Shown one piece after another: positions 36,288 to 48,864 of a stretch of 64,000 bases of DNA. Source of the DNA: Microplitis mediator (taxonomy: Eukaryota > Arthropoda > Insecta > Hymenoptera > Braconidae); NCBI RefSeq assembly GCF_029852145.1, contig NC_079977.1, positions 2,170,001-2,234,000 on the forward strand, given 5' to 3'. How positions within the stretch are numbered: position 1 is the stretch's first letter; each line of letters starts with the position of its first letter. Below the pieces are notes generated by a model. It was not told the DNA's origin and did no database searches. It was given only the letters and a program-made list of their open reading frames with translations. The translations under genes and the position numbers were made by a program.

Positions 36288-37684
36288 CACGGAAAGAATA
36301 TTATGGAAAGATTTGCTATGCATTATGGGAACCATTACCATAATAGTATGAGAATAGTTCCCATACCATTATGGAAATGGTTCCCATAATGGTATGGAAA
36401 CAGTTCCCATACCATTATGGGAATGGTTCCCATAATGGTATGGGAATGGTTCTGATAATGGTATGGGAATAGTACCTATACTACTACAGGGATGGTTCCC
36501 ATATATTATGGGAACCATTCCCATAATAGTATGAGAATAGTTCCCATACCATTATGGAAATGGTTCCCATAATGGTATGGAAACGTTTCCCATACCATTA
36601 TGGGAATGGTTCCCATAATGGTATGGGAATAGTACCTATACTACTACAGGGATGGTTCCCATATATTATGGGAACCATCCCCATAATAGTATGAGAATAG
36701 TTCCCATACCATTATGGAAATGGTTCCCATAATGGTATGGAAACGGTTCCCATACCATTATGGGAATGGTTCCCATAATATTATGGGAATGGTTCTGATA
36801 ATGGTATGGGAATAGTACCTATACTACTACAGGGATGGTTCCCATATATTATGGGAACCATTCCCATAATAGTATAAGAATAGTTCCCATACCATTATGG
36901 GAATGGTTCCCATAATGATATGGGAATGGTTCTCATGCCATTATGGGAACCATTCCCATACTATTATGGGAATGGTTCCCATATTGGTATAGGAACTATT
37001 CCTATAATATTATGGGAACTATTCCCATAATGTTATGGGAACCATCCCTATAATATCATAAAATTTTTTTTTTTGCCAAATACGATTTTTTTTTTCAATG
37101 TTTGAATTTTGTTTTTATGTTTAATAATATTTCTGTGTATTGTAGAAGTGATTACCACACTTCTTTAAATTAATTTTTTCATGATAATATGAGAACCATT
37201 CCCATAATATTATAGCAATGGTTCCTATAATAGTATGGGAACTATTCCCATAATATTATGGAAATGATTCCCATAATGGTATACGAACCATTCCAACTGC
37301 ATTATGGGAATAGTTCCCATACTATTATAGGAACCATTCCCATAAATTATAGAAATGATTCCCATAATATTATAGAAAGTATTCCTATAAATTATAGGAA
37401 CCATTCCTATAATTATAGGAACCATTCCTATAATTATAGGAACCATTCCTATAATTATAGGAACCATTCCTATAATTATAGGAACCATTCCTATAATTAT
37501 AGGAACCATTCCTATAGTGTTATGGGTATCATTTTCATAATTATAGGAACTATTCCTATAATTATGGGAAACATTCCTATAATTATAGGAACCGCTCCCA
37601 TAATTTATGGTCGTAATTCCTATGATGGTATAGGAAAAAATTTTACAAAATTATGGGAACCACTGCCATAATTTTCTTTTCGTG
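36288..37684. mobile_element. CACGGAAA element filled with palindromic minisatellite, TG duplication
   Basis: Ends CACGGAAAGAATATTATGG and, inverted, ATAATTTTCTTTTCGTG, with TG on each side (36286-36287; 37685-37686). Nearly the whole interior is variants of the self-complementary word ggttcccataatggtatgggaa and its shorter form, interrupted by about 120 bp of AT-rich sequence at 37060-37180. The open frames here (37225-37509 minus, 37258-37671 plus) are translations of the repeat. Confidence 0.8.
37385..37515. repeat. 21-bp tandem repeat, itself palindromic
   Basis: About six copies of a 21-bp unit containing ataggaaccattcctat. Because the unit is its own reverse complement, both strands give repetitive open frames. 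No protein should be inferred. Confidence 0.92.
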
Positions 37685-37689
37685 TGCCG

Positions 37690-39609
37690 TTATTGACGTT
37701 TCGCGTCGGCCCGATCCGATGTATGCTAAAGTTTTTAAGCCTCGTTATTTTTTTCGGGTACCCACTTATTGGGTGGGGGCACGAAAAATGATTATATTCA
37801 TTGGCGATGTTGTAACTGCTAATTGAACTTTTAAATATGTATGATGATCATTGTTATTTAGATTTGCATTTAAATTATTCACCTGCTAATGGAATTGTTG
37901 ATATGGAGAATTTTAAATGGGGCTTTAATAAATTTAAGTTTGTCGTAATTGGGATCCAGGGGTGGAGTGGGAACAGAATCATAAAGCCACGTGTAATGGG
38001 AGAATTTATGTTAAGCCCTCTTGAATAGACAACTAGGCGGGTAACTAGAGCACCCAGTCAGATATAGACTAGATTCGCCACTACCGACACCAGGTATTAG
38101 CATGCATGCTATGAAATTTGTTTCTGGGGATTTTGCGGCTTCAAAGGGTTTACCAGCATCATTTGCTCAGGCGCATCAGCAATTATGCAGCTCTTGAATT
38201 AATGTACACGCTGTGTTATGTTGATGCTGGTTGCTTCCGTAGTTGGTAACTACACCGTGAATTTATTTCAAATTCCTTTGGAACGGATACTTAAATAGTT
38301 GATACAAATTCACGGAATTGGATTCTTCAAGCGCAATGTATGTACTTAAGAAAAGTATGAATTCATTCGAGATTCTCCAACAAATCAATAGCAATGGCGC
38401 CCAATTCCAACAATTCCTAGCTTAAGTTGAATCCAATACTTACTGGGATTGTTATCTCCGTTCATTGAAGCGTAATCGAAAATTCCCGGGCCGAAACTTT
38501 TCCGTCCAAGGTTCCGCTTCCTGGGATAGAGGATACAGTCAGCGAAACAAGTTATGCATAAGTTTAATGGATGGAATGATGACAGAAGACAGAGCACATG
38601 GAGACTGGGAAGTGATAGGTGTTGGTGTAGGTGGAACTGGTCCAGAGCTGGTCATGAGCCCGAGGCGAGTAGAGGATAGCCAGAGAACTAAAAGAAGGAG
38701 GCTGAAGAAGGCCAGAGAAAGACTCACGGGCTTAATTAATGAGACGTATGCGGCAGCTGCAGATACCAGCATGCATTGTAAATATTGGATGGAGAGAACC
38801 GGCATCAGTAACCAACCAAGTGCTGGGGAAAAACTATTGTCCTTCAGTGAGATTTATATTTACACCAATTACCCGGTCGACTGTCGCAAGATTATTATTT
38901 TTTGACTCGATTATCAATGCAGTCACGATTCCGCGGCACACGGGAGTCAATTTAACGGGCCGTCAATGTAGGTGTGATAAAGTTAAGAGGAGTTTTTTTA
39001 CAAGGGACAACAGATGTCCTGCGTGGTTGCTCGAGAATGGCGTACGGCAGGAGTAGCACCAGATAAATAATGAAAAAAAAAACAAAGTCAACTCATAAAA
39101 TGCACCCACGTATATTATTCACTCGTTCATTTGGTAAAAGTTATTGTGGATCGCGCTTCGTTACCCACAAGAGAAACCCATTAACGCATGATTTATCTCC
39201 TTGGATCCAATGAATATTGCGCAATGCTTATTATCCAGGGTACTGGATGTGTGTATCTACCCCCAATCTTACTTCAATTTCCTTCTGCAGGCGGCGAGCA
39301 ATCGCGATATATATCACTGGCTCGCTATTCGACATCAGTCACATCGAAAAAAAAAACAAAGATGCGTTATCCGGGCATTGGATCGTCGACACTGCCCGGA
39401 TGATTCAGAGTAATGATCGCCCGTTCGTCTTTTACTCTTGACGCCTCGTGGATCCACCAGCAGCAGCAGCAGCAGCGTCGTCAGAGCCCCTGACGAATCG
39501 TTCGCGATGCATCATTGTCACGGGTTCCATATAAGAGAAACGGCACTTGCGTATAATGAAAACAACGTCTTGATAATTAATTCCCGTGGATCCAAAACCT
39601 GATGGACAA
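37690..39609. other. Unique sequence with one unconvincing 146-codon frame
   Basis: The longest open frame in the window (38465-38905 plus) lies here. It has a basic stretch (codons about 75-90, rich in Arg/Lys) but no domain I recognise, no signal peptide, and overlapping open frames on the other strand. It could be intronic or regulatory sequence. A (cag)n patch sits at about 39460-39476. Confidence 0.35.
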
Positions 39610-39611
39610 TA

Positions 39612-39901
39612 CACTGTAAAAAATTCGCGGAGTGAATGTGGATTAAATCCGGAGTGCATGCGGAGTGAATGAATTTTTAATTATTCACTCCTCTCGGAGT
39701 GAAATTCACTCCGCAAGGGAGTTTTAAAAATATTATTAATAAAATATAACTCTACTCAATAAAATCGAAGTAAAAATTCGCGTATTACATTATTGATCAG
39801 CTGATATGCACACACATATGCACATACATATTCAGGCACACACGCGCACTCGCACACACACGCACGCACACATTTGCACACATGCACACATTTGCACATA
39901 C

Positions 39902-39973
<72 letters not shown>

Positions 39974-40226
39974 ACACACACATTGTTTAGCAGTTTCATA
40001 TAAATTAATATAAATTTATTTAAGTGTTAAAACTCCGGACCGGAGTAAATTGGGAGTGAAATAAAATCCGCGTCACTCCGAGATCACTCCGCTAAAAAAA
40101 TACTCGCAATTCACTCCGGATGCGGAGTGATTTTTTTTTTAAACTCCGGAACTCCGAGTGGCGGAGTGAATGTGGAGTGAATTCGGATTTAATTTCAATC
40201 CGATTCACTCCGGATTTTTTACAGTG
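39612..40226. mobile_element. CACTGTAAAAAAT MITE, TA duplication
   Basis: TIRs CACTGTAAAAAATTCGCGG and, inverted, CCGGATTTTTTACAGTG, with TA at 39610-39611 and 40227-40228. The subterminal sequence repeats ggagtgaat/attcactcc many times. A (CA)n tract occupies the middle. No coding capacity. CAC...GTG ends with a 2-bp duplication are compatible with CACTA-like or Tc1/mariner-like transposition; I cannot decide. Confidence 0.87.
39904..39982. repeat. (CA)n microsatellite
   Basis: Almost pure CA dinucleotide repeat with one interruption near 39969, inside the MITE. Open frames of alternating Cys/Val or Thr/His on either strand are artefacts. Confidence 0.98.
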
Positions 40227-40228
40227 TA

Positions 40229-41093
40229 CTCTCTACACATGAATTAGTGGAAATTTCATTAATTACGTTAGTGAAGCAGTATTCACTTCATAATCAGTGT
40301 ATTTAAATAACAAATTAGTGAATTCTCGCTAATAAATTTAGTACTATAACTTTCACTAGCAAATTAGTCATTTTCACTACTGAACTACCGATATTTTCAT
40401 AATTTCTACAAGTGAAACTGTTATTCACTTCTTAATTTATGAATTTCACAATTTCACTAGTAACTTTAACTAGCAAATAATTAAACATTTTACTAGATAT
40501 AAATATAATTAATAATTATGGTGCTATTTTTAAAAATTTTAATAAAAAACTTTCAAAATAAAAAAAAATAGAAGTACGGAACAATAATATATTTATATGA
40601 AGAGTACGTCAATCATAACATAGCGGATTTTTTATTTCTTCATCAGTTATTGTTTGGTATCATAACGAATATACTATTTACACTCACGCGATCACATGCG
40701 TAGGTCAGCGCAGTGGATAGCATCAAAGACTTTGAATCGGAAGGATGCAGGTTCGAGCCCAGCAGTCACCGGGATTTTTTCATCAATCAAAATCATGTAT
40801 ACTTCCTCTAAGTAATGATTCTAATACATTAATCACATTTCGGATCTAATTACAAGTGTCTTATATTTTTTTTCGCAATTTAATATTTTTTTTCACCGAT
40901 GAAATCAGTGGATTCCCATATTCACTTTTTAATTTAGTGGATTCTCATATTCACTTATCAAATCAGTGAATTCCAATATTCACATATTCATTTAGTGAAT
41001 ATTCACTGATTCTGCGTGGTACGATTGTAGCATTGACAATTAGTGAATATTCACTTAAAATTAGTGAAAAATCACTAATTCATATTTAGAGAG
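40229..41093. mobile_element. CTCTCTA MITE with tRNA-like module, copy 1
   Basis: TIRs CTCTCTACACATGAATTAGTG-type (20 of the bases shared with the inverse right end ...CACTAATTCATATTTAGAGAG). TA lies at 40227-40228 and 41094-41095. The interior is full of attagtgaa/ttcactaat words and holds a tRNA-like segment at 40701. Its left TA is the right TA of the adjacent MITE at 39612-40226, so one inserted at the other's target duplication. Homologous to 61816-62711 across the left two thirds. Confidence 0.85.
40701..40773 (+). pseudogene. tRNA-like module (Gln-like anticodon arm)
   Basis: A-box-like ggtcagcgcagtgg, an anticodon-arm-like gactttgaat (compare eukaryotic tRNA-Gln) and B-box-like GGTTCGAGCCC. 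Stems do not close fully. Likely an internal Pol III promoter carried by the MITE. The same module recurs at 62288-62360 with one difference (gatgcag against gacgcag). Confidence 0.6.
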
Positions 41094-41095
41094 TA

Positions 41096-42165
41096 AGGAA
41101 TCACCGATCCTCGCCAGATACCTCTTTAAATTTATGTTTTTTTATCAGCAAATACTGATTGTTACGGTTTTTGGTTTTACATCTCATTAATGACGACGAT
41201 AAGATTAATGAGGCTACTGTATCTAAATGTTGGAAGCCTAGCGCCTAAGGGAGATTTTATCGCGATGCGGGCAGCGAATAAAAAAAAACTCGTTAAGACA
41301 ACTTTTAATGCCGTGAGGTAATTTTAGATTAAATTCATCAAAATCAGACGGTGGTGCCAAAGGGCTTGAATTTGTTGCTGATGAATAATTCATTACTTAC
41401 AGCGACTTAAGTTGGATCATCTTGCCGGGCATTCACGCCACCCACAATTCACTATTCTATTTGAGATGGTTTTAATCCTAAGATACTGAGAGAGGACCAG
41501 TTCCAGCAGCTAAAACCGCCATCATCGGGTACGAGCTATTTGAGTTCTTATAATTAGATTCATGAGCGCGATTCATCAAGTGTCTAGATGACGAATGAAC
41601 GGAGATGATGTTCAATTAGCTGCAAACGGTAGCAGATGCAGCCAACGGCACTCGTTACCCCACAGTCTAATGTGATAGATCGATCATTAAATCCTGATTG
41701 CGATCATCAAGGTCTTAAAAATTAATTTCTGCTGAGAAAGTTGCGAGTGTTCTTATTGGTGGACGACCAGGAGATTTCTACTGTCGAGTTCATCAAGATC
41801 TTTTGAGAAAATGTACAATAGTGGACTTGAGTTCTCGCGGAATGAAATCGCGTGTGAAGGAATTCGTCGAGAGCGGCTCGTTTGTTTGACGCTGAATGTC
41901 TGACGTTGCTTCTGTTCCTGTTTCCACATCACCAACTCAACAGCCATCTCTTTATCTTCGTATCTCACATGGTAAGACAAGAGGTGTCTCAAGACGTGTG
42001 ACAGCGCGAAATTGCATCAACGCTGTCTATCCATCTCCGTTTTAAGGAACAAAACGAAATATTTTCTTAAGCTTTTTTGCGGAAATTATTCTGCCGAACA
42101 TTCCTCCGGACAATTTCACACCAACGATACCCCAAAAATCAATTACCGCGGATGCTTTTGCCGAC
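41096..42165. other. Unique sequence, no supported gene
   Basis: Higher-complexity sequence with short open frames only (e.g. 41753-41992 minus, 79 codons, nothing recognisable). Confidence 0.4.
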
Positions 42166-43566
42166 CCGTATGAAAATATCATATATGGTATATATATATG
42201 TATATATATATATATATATATATGTGACAATACATGAAATCTTATATGGAACTATATATAGATTTTGGCCGATTTTATTATATTTCTATATATATTTTCT
42301 CTTATATGATTTCATACATTTCCGTATAACTTCAATATATTATTTATATATTTGAAAACTTGAAATTTTAATATATTCAAAAATAAATGTTATTTGTACA
42401 TGGGATCAAATAAGATACCCCCGGGAAAAAAAATTTAGATCTGTTCTGATGAAATTAGATCAGCTCAGATCAAATTTGATCATAATTTATACTGAACCCA
42501 GATCAAAGTTGATTTGATTTGATCAGATCAAACTAGATCTGATCAGATATGACATTTTTCTTTGGGGAAAAATAGTCCAGATCTACTCTGATCAAATCTA
42601 ATCAAGTCAGATTAAGTTGGATCAACCTAGATCTAGTCAGATCATAATAGATCAACATTGATTAAATGTGTTTTCTTGAGAAAAAAAGTTCAGATCTGGT
42701 CTGATCAGATTAGATCTGTACAGAATATAAAGAAATTTTTCTTCACATTATATTATAATTATAAGATTAACTAGCTGAATTTTGTCACATTTACCTAAAT
42801 TTTGATATTTCTAAAAAGTCTATCGTAATTGAAATAAATGGCTTCAATCCTATACATTTTATATTATTGTGATATTTTTAATGAGACATATCAATTTTTA
42901 TGAAGATAGAGATAAAAAAACCGATTGATTTAGATCTAGCGAATTAGATCACATTTTATCTAAGCAGATCTAAGAGTGTTTTCTATTTACCTAGATCTGT
43001 TTAGATCTAAGCAGATCTATTCTGATCAGAGTAGATCTAATTTGATCTAAACAGATCTGGCCAAAATGCAGATCTGTTCAGATCTAATTTGATCTGAATA
43101 GATCTAAATTTTTTTTCCCAGGATATATAATTCATCATTATATGGCACGATATATGTACCATGTATTTAACTTTATAAATTTTTGTATATTTTTCGATAT
43201 ATACATATATAAGTCTTCCCATATATATAAGAATAAATAAAATCTATTCTTTTCTGTTTTTCTCTCTCTGTTATAAGATTCAAACATTGTGTTCAAAATA
43301 TATATATACATGTGCGCTGCTTACAAATTTACATATATAATTATCAATATATGTAATACATATATATGCGAACTTATAAGTTTACATATATGATTATAAA
43401 TATATATAATACATATATTAACTTATAAACTTACGTATATAATTAATTATATTAAAACTCACTATATTATATATAAGAAAATATATATCGTTTTTGGCCA
43501 CTTATGGTCCCATATTGATTATATATTTTTCCATATATATTTATCATATATAGTATTTTCATGCGG
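42166..43566. mobile_element. TA-rich inverted-repeat element hosting another MITE
   Basis: Left CCGTATGAAAATATCATATA (42166) and right, inverted, CCGCATGAAAATACTATATA (43566) match at most positions. The interior is atatat-rich on both sides. The GATC-rich element at 42421-43122 lies inside. Open frames here are translations of TA repeats. Confidence 0.65.
42421..43122. mobile_element. AGATCT-dense MITE
   Basis: Ends CCGGGAAAAAAAATTTAGATC and, inverted, CCTGGGAAAAAAAATTTAG are near-perfect inverse copies. The outer parts are packed with agatct, gatca and tgatc words on both sides, with a central AT-rich unique part (42720-42900). Confidence 0.8.
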
Positions 43567-43569
43567 ACA

Positions 43570-44755
43570 TAAAAAATAATCGTTTCCGATTCTGGTTCTA
43601 GCGGATTTTCACTGTCATATCGAAATAAAAAAATCAGCGCTCCAGTTTAGTTTAATTAATTAAACCAGGCAATTTCCGATATCGGAAACTATGCGGGATA
43701 TTTAACTGAAATACTTTTTATGATAAAACGGTGAAAAAAAAAATTCAATAAATAGTTTTAAAATGTTAAAATGCCTGCAGGTAGTAGATGAGAGCACAGC
43801 AAATACTTTATTGAAAATCCCATCCGAGTAAAATTGAATTCCGATGAATAATTTAACTGAGAGACCAGAGAATATATTAACTATAAAATGAATATAATAT
43901 ACGCGGAAATAAATCCATACATATTATTCAGAAGCGAGAAAGTTATTTTGTAAAATTGGATGCTCTGGCATATGAGTAGAGATAAATCGTATTGGTCTTG
44001 GTCTTAGTCTTAGTCTTGGCTTCCGGATTTAATGGGCCCACTTTTCTCCTGTCCATTACCCGTCTCGCGGCATTACCGGTTTATTGGATTGCGTAAGATG
44101 AATATTAGGTACAAAGTATAAACATTTTCCGAGTTGGTTTGTTTTCACAAGAGCTCGGGAGTTGATCATGACATACTCCAACATAATAAATGGTTAGTGT
44201 CCGCCGGAGGGGTTCGTTCGAGGCGAATATGTGTCTAGATGAAAAAACCGCGGCGTGGAATTATTTAACCAGAGTCTGTGGATGGTAGCATCAACGTAAT
44301 AACGACTAAGTAGGATCTTTATATTCTACGCCCCGAGGTACTGTGCATATATTTATATATATTTATACATATGATTCGCGATGAAGCCAAGTCAACAGCC
44401 AACAGACTGCCGGTCCGAGTGAGTGAGCACATGACTTAAGTGGAGAATACTCATTTTAATTAGCATCAGCTGGTAAGACGTATACTTAACAACTTTTGAT
44501 GCTGAAACTGCTGCTGCAGCAGCATTAAATAACCCGAAGAACCTCGTGGGTATCTCACGGAGCTAAACTCCTTAAATTTCGAGCTAGATGTTTTATTCAA
44601 AGACAAAAGGCCCTTCTGGCCAAAATTACTCTCTGACTAACTTTTCATCCGCGAGCCTCAAACTACGGCTCTGGTAGCCGCTACCTTAATTTACATACAA
44701 TTCAGACACGGTTAAGAGAATCCGTTTTAAGAAATTGACAAAAATTTCATTATTT
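43570..44755. other. Unique sequence, no supported gene
   Basis: Includes a (gctgca)-like patch near 44510 and a short tcttagtcttggtcttgg repeat near 43998. No coding evidence. Confidence 0.4.
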
Positions 44756-44756
44756 T

Positions 44757-45605
44757 TTTTCCGGATACTTCTGACTTTTTGGTCCTAAGAAAAAATTCGG
44801 TGAAGCTGTCGGCGAAATTTGAATAATCGGTATTTCGAGGAAAATTGTCAGAGCGAATGAAAGGAAAGTTTCAGAGCCGAACATGAAAATTTTTCAAAAT
44901 ATTTAGAGGTAAAATTAGCCTAAAAAAAATAAATTATAAATTTGAATTCCACGAGGCAGAAAAAAATGACGATTTTCGTAAAATCGAAATTAGGCCTAAG
45001 TACTAATTTTGATAATTTGAAAATATGATCTTAATTTTATTTTCGTTCTTTATTTCTGGATACTTCAGTTTGACTTTTTGCTCCTGAGAAAAAATTTCGG
45101 TGAAGCTGTTGACGAAATTTGAATAATCGGGATTTCGGTAAAATAGTCAGAGCAAATGAAAAAAATTTTCAGAGCTAAACATGAAATTTTTTCGAAATTT
45201 TCAGGGGTACAATAGGCAAAAAAAAAATTTATTGTAAATTTGAATTGCAAGAGGCAGAAAAAAATGACGATTTTCGTTAAATCGAAATTAGGCCTAAGTA
45301 ATAATTTTGATAATTTGAAAATTTAATTTTTATTTTATTTCCGGATACTTCTGACATTTTGATCCTGAGAAAAAATTTCGGTGAAGCTGTTGACGAAATT
45401 TGAATAATCGGTATTTCGGGGAAAATTGTCAGAGTGAATGAAAAAAAATTTCCAGAGCCGAACATGAAAATTTTCCGAAATTTTCAGGGGTAAAATAGGC
45501 AAAAAAAATTTATTGTAAATTTGAATTTCGAGAGGCAACAAAAATTACTTTTTTAGTAAAATCGAAATTAGACCCAAGTGATAATTTTGATAATTTGTTG
45601 AAAAA
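44757..45605 (+). repeat. About 290-bp tandem repeat, three units
   Basis: The landmark ggatacttc lies at 44763, 45058 and 45343. Each unit carries ggtgaagctgt, ttgaataatcgg and aaatcgaaattag in the same order. Open frames at 45065-45541 (minus) come from the repeat. Confidence 0.92.
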
Positions 45606-46535
45606 CTCTGACATGTTTTTATATAAATTTATCTCACCCCAAAAAATATATATAAAATAAAAATTCCACAAATAACTTGCAACTTTTTCGAATTCTCAAT
45701 TTACTTTAAAAGTTATTGCAACATCTAGGAAGTTGCTCAGCATTACCGAGCATTGAAAAGCTTTTTCCAGTCAAATAAATTTACTTTTACACATTTCTTG
45801 CTTCTCGATATTAAATCACTTGACCACATTCAAACTTTTATATATATTTATTTAACGAGTATACATATAAAAATATTATTTTGAGCTCCAGCACAGACCC
45901 GTCATAGAAACACGACGTGGCGCAGGCATCAAAGGGCTTTATGACTATGAGCTGTCTGTAATTACAGACACGAGGCGTGGCTCGATCCTCAAAGAACAAT
46001 GGTACCGCTCAAGATCCGATCGGATCTAAAAACTCTTAGCTTTCGGCTCCTCTAAGATGAAAATCTCACCGTCTGATCGCGACTACGTACTCAATCGATC
46101 TTGTATTATCGATCTTCGATAAAAATAAATTTTACACGCCAAATACTTTTGCGCTCTTTTCCTACCCAGTCCCTTCCCTATCTCTCAGATAAATTTTTAT
46201 ATATTTTTTTTTGACGAACTTAAATGTAAGTAATGTCAGTTTGATTGATTTCATACGAAGACTGACGTAGCGTCAAATTTATTTCGCAATAAAAAATTTG
46301 CTAATTGAATTTTATATGACTCGGATTGATTTATATGTTTAATTCGAGAATATGCATCATTTATGCAATTATATCTATAAAAAAATTCATTCCTCAATTT
46401 TTTTTTTTTTTTTTTTTTTGAGTAATTAAATTTGATTGATACCGACGATGGATAAATTGATACTAAAATTTACAAGTCATCGATTAAAATTACTTTTACA
46501 CTGAGTATTTTAAAAATAATTTTTATGAAGATCTG
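45606..46535. other. Unique AT-rich sequence, no supported gene
   Basis: A GC-richer patch at 45890-46010 contains two imperfect copies of a gacacgaggcgtggc-like segment. Nothing else stands out. Confidence 0.4.
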
Positions 46536-47790
46536 GGGTAGCATGGGGTAAAATGGTCACTTAAAAAATATTTAAAAAAATTTTATTAAGGTCTAGAGTA
46601 ATGTGGGGTAAAATGGTCAATTTTAAAAAATATAAAAAAAATTTTTATTAAGATCTGGAGTATTGTGGGGTAAAATGGTGACTTTCCAAAAAATTTTATG
46701 AAATTTAGAGTAGCATGGGGTAAAATTTTAATTTTAAAAAAATATTTAATAAATTTTTAATCAGATCTAAGATAGCATGGGGTAAAATGGTCATTTTTAA
46801 AAAATATAAAAAAATTTTTTATAAGATCTAGAGTAATGTGGGGTAAAATGGTCAATTTTAAAAAATATAAAAAAAAATTTTTATTAAGATCTGATGTAGC
46901 ATGGGGTAAAATGGTCACAAAAAATATTTAAAAATTTTTTATTAAGATCTAGAGCAATGTGGGGTAAAATGGTCAATTTTAAAAAATATAAAACAAATTT
47001 TTATTAAGATTTAGAGTATTGTGGGGTATAATGGTCACTTTCCAAAATTATAAAAAAAAATTTTATGAAATTTAGAGTAGCATGGGGTAAAATTTTAATT
47101 TTAAAAAAATTTTTAATAAGAACTGAGATAGCATGGGGTAAAATGGTCATTTTAAAAAAATATAAAAAAATTTTTAATAAGATCTAGAGTAATGTGGGGA
47201 AAAATGGTCAATTTTAAAAAGTATAAAAACAAATTTTTATTAAGATCTAGAGTACTGTGGGGTATAATGGTCACTTTCCAAAATTATAAAAAAAAATTTT
47301 ATGAAATTTAGAGTAGCATGGGGTAAAATTTTAATTTTAAAAAAATTTTAATAAGAACTGAGATAGCATGGGGTAAAATGGTCATTTTAAAAAAATATTA
47401 AACATTTTTAATAAGATCTAGAGTAATGTGGGGAAAAATGATCAATTTTAAAAAGTATAAAAAAAAATTTTTATTAAGATCTAGAGTACTGTGGGGTATA
47501 ATGGTCACTTTCTAAAATTATAAAAAAAAATTTTATGAAATTTAGAGTAGCATGGGGTAAAATTAAAATTTTTATTAAGATCTAGAGTATTGTGGGGTAA
47601 AATGGTCACTTTTAAAAAATATAAAAAAAAATTTTAATAAGATCTAGGGTAGCATGAGGTAAAATGGTCACTTAAAAAATATTAAAAAATTTTTTATTAA
47701 GATCTAGAGTATTGTGGGGCAAAATGGGCACTTTCAAAAACTACAAAAAAAATTTTCAATACGATCTAGGGTAAAATGGTTACTTGAAAA
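46536..47790 (+). repeat. About 60-bp minisatellite with gggtaaaatggtca core
   Basis: Some twenty units, each with gtggggtaaaatggtca or catggggtaaaat, an A/T spacer and agatctagagta. A higher-order repeat of about 190-300 bp appears because some units lack the ggtca part or end in aattttaattttaaa. Confidence 0.9.
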
Positions 47791-48860
47791 AAAATTTTAA
47801 ATAGATTTGACGTTGAATATTTTTCCAAAAATTTGAAAATTTTTATTCGTAATTGGGGTTGAATGGTCACTCAGAAATTTCAAGTAAAAATATTTTAAAT
47901 CACCAGAGCTATAAAAAAAATAGAGGCGGGAAAACTTTAGGATTTAAAAAATCTTTAATTGACGAAAGAAAATAATTACGAGACTTGTTTATAATATTTA
48001 TTAGCCGGTAAATAAAATTCTGGGAAAAACACTAGCACACATTTTATTTTTTTAAATGACAATAAAAGATTTTTTTTTAAATTTATATTATTTTTTTTTT
48101 TACCGAAAGCAATATTGTTTCTGTACTTTATGTGACATTTAATCATTGTCCGAAGTATTTTAGTTTTTGTCGAGTATAACAATAGAAATGAAATAGACTT
48201 TAACGAGAAAAACGTACTGTAGCGAAACGTGATCATCCCGCCCTTTGAAAATAATTTCTTTGTGAGTTTACGAGGGCTATAAAGCAACAGCTAAATAGGA
48301 AATAAAGTTGTAGAAAAAAAACATTAATTTAAATTAAAATTTTTTATAATTAAATTTTATTTTTTTTATGTGAAATTTAAATTTTAGACGAAAAAAATTC
48401 TTGATATTTTTATTTTTAAATATTTAAATATTATTAGCTATCAAATTGCTATAACACCCGGTAACTAATAACCGGTAGCCGTTAAAGATTATCACCAAGA
48501 CGAATTTCTATCCTGGAAAGCTATTCGTACCAATGAGTCTCGAGTTGCTTGGACGTATTGGCTTATATTCGACCACGTGGGCTAAAAAAAATTTAACAAC
48601 CCCTTGGGTCTTTTGATCACGCGCCGCCATTTACTACATATATATATTGGTTATAATACCTATGCTATACAATATATACTAGGAGCAGTATGGTGTAAAA
48701 TGCAGTGTGCAAGGTCGACTAGTAGACACGTCTCCAATTTCAGTCGATAGTTTTTTGCGATCGTAAACGTTAACAAAATTAACTTTACCGCTTCGTTGCG
48801 CTCTAAACTTAATTTAAATTTTTATTTATTTATTATTAATAATAATAAATTTTTTAAATA
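47791..48860. other. AT-rich sequence, no supported gene
   Basis: A 103-codon minus-strand frame (47976-48287) is Lys/Phe/Asn-rich, as expected from A/T runs, and shows no motif. TA-rich patch at 48640. Confidence 0.4.
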
Positions 48861-48864
48861 TAAG

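Noticed and set aside
37225..37671. Repetitive open frames on both strands
   Set aside because: Translations of a 21-bp palindromic tandem repeat. A self-complementary unit keeps both strands open.
38465..38905. 146-codon open frame, longest in the window
   Set aside because: No recognisable domain, start context or splice support, and it overlaps other frames on both strands. Kept only as a note.
39756..40003. Cysteine-rich Cys-Val open frames
   Set aside because: Translations of the (CA)n microsatellite.
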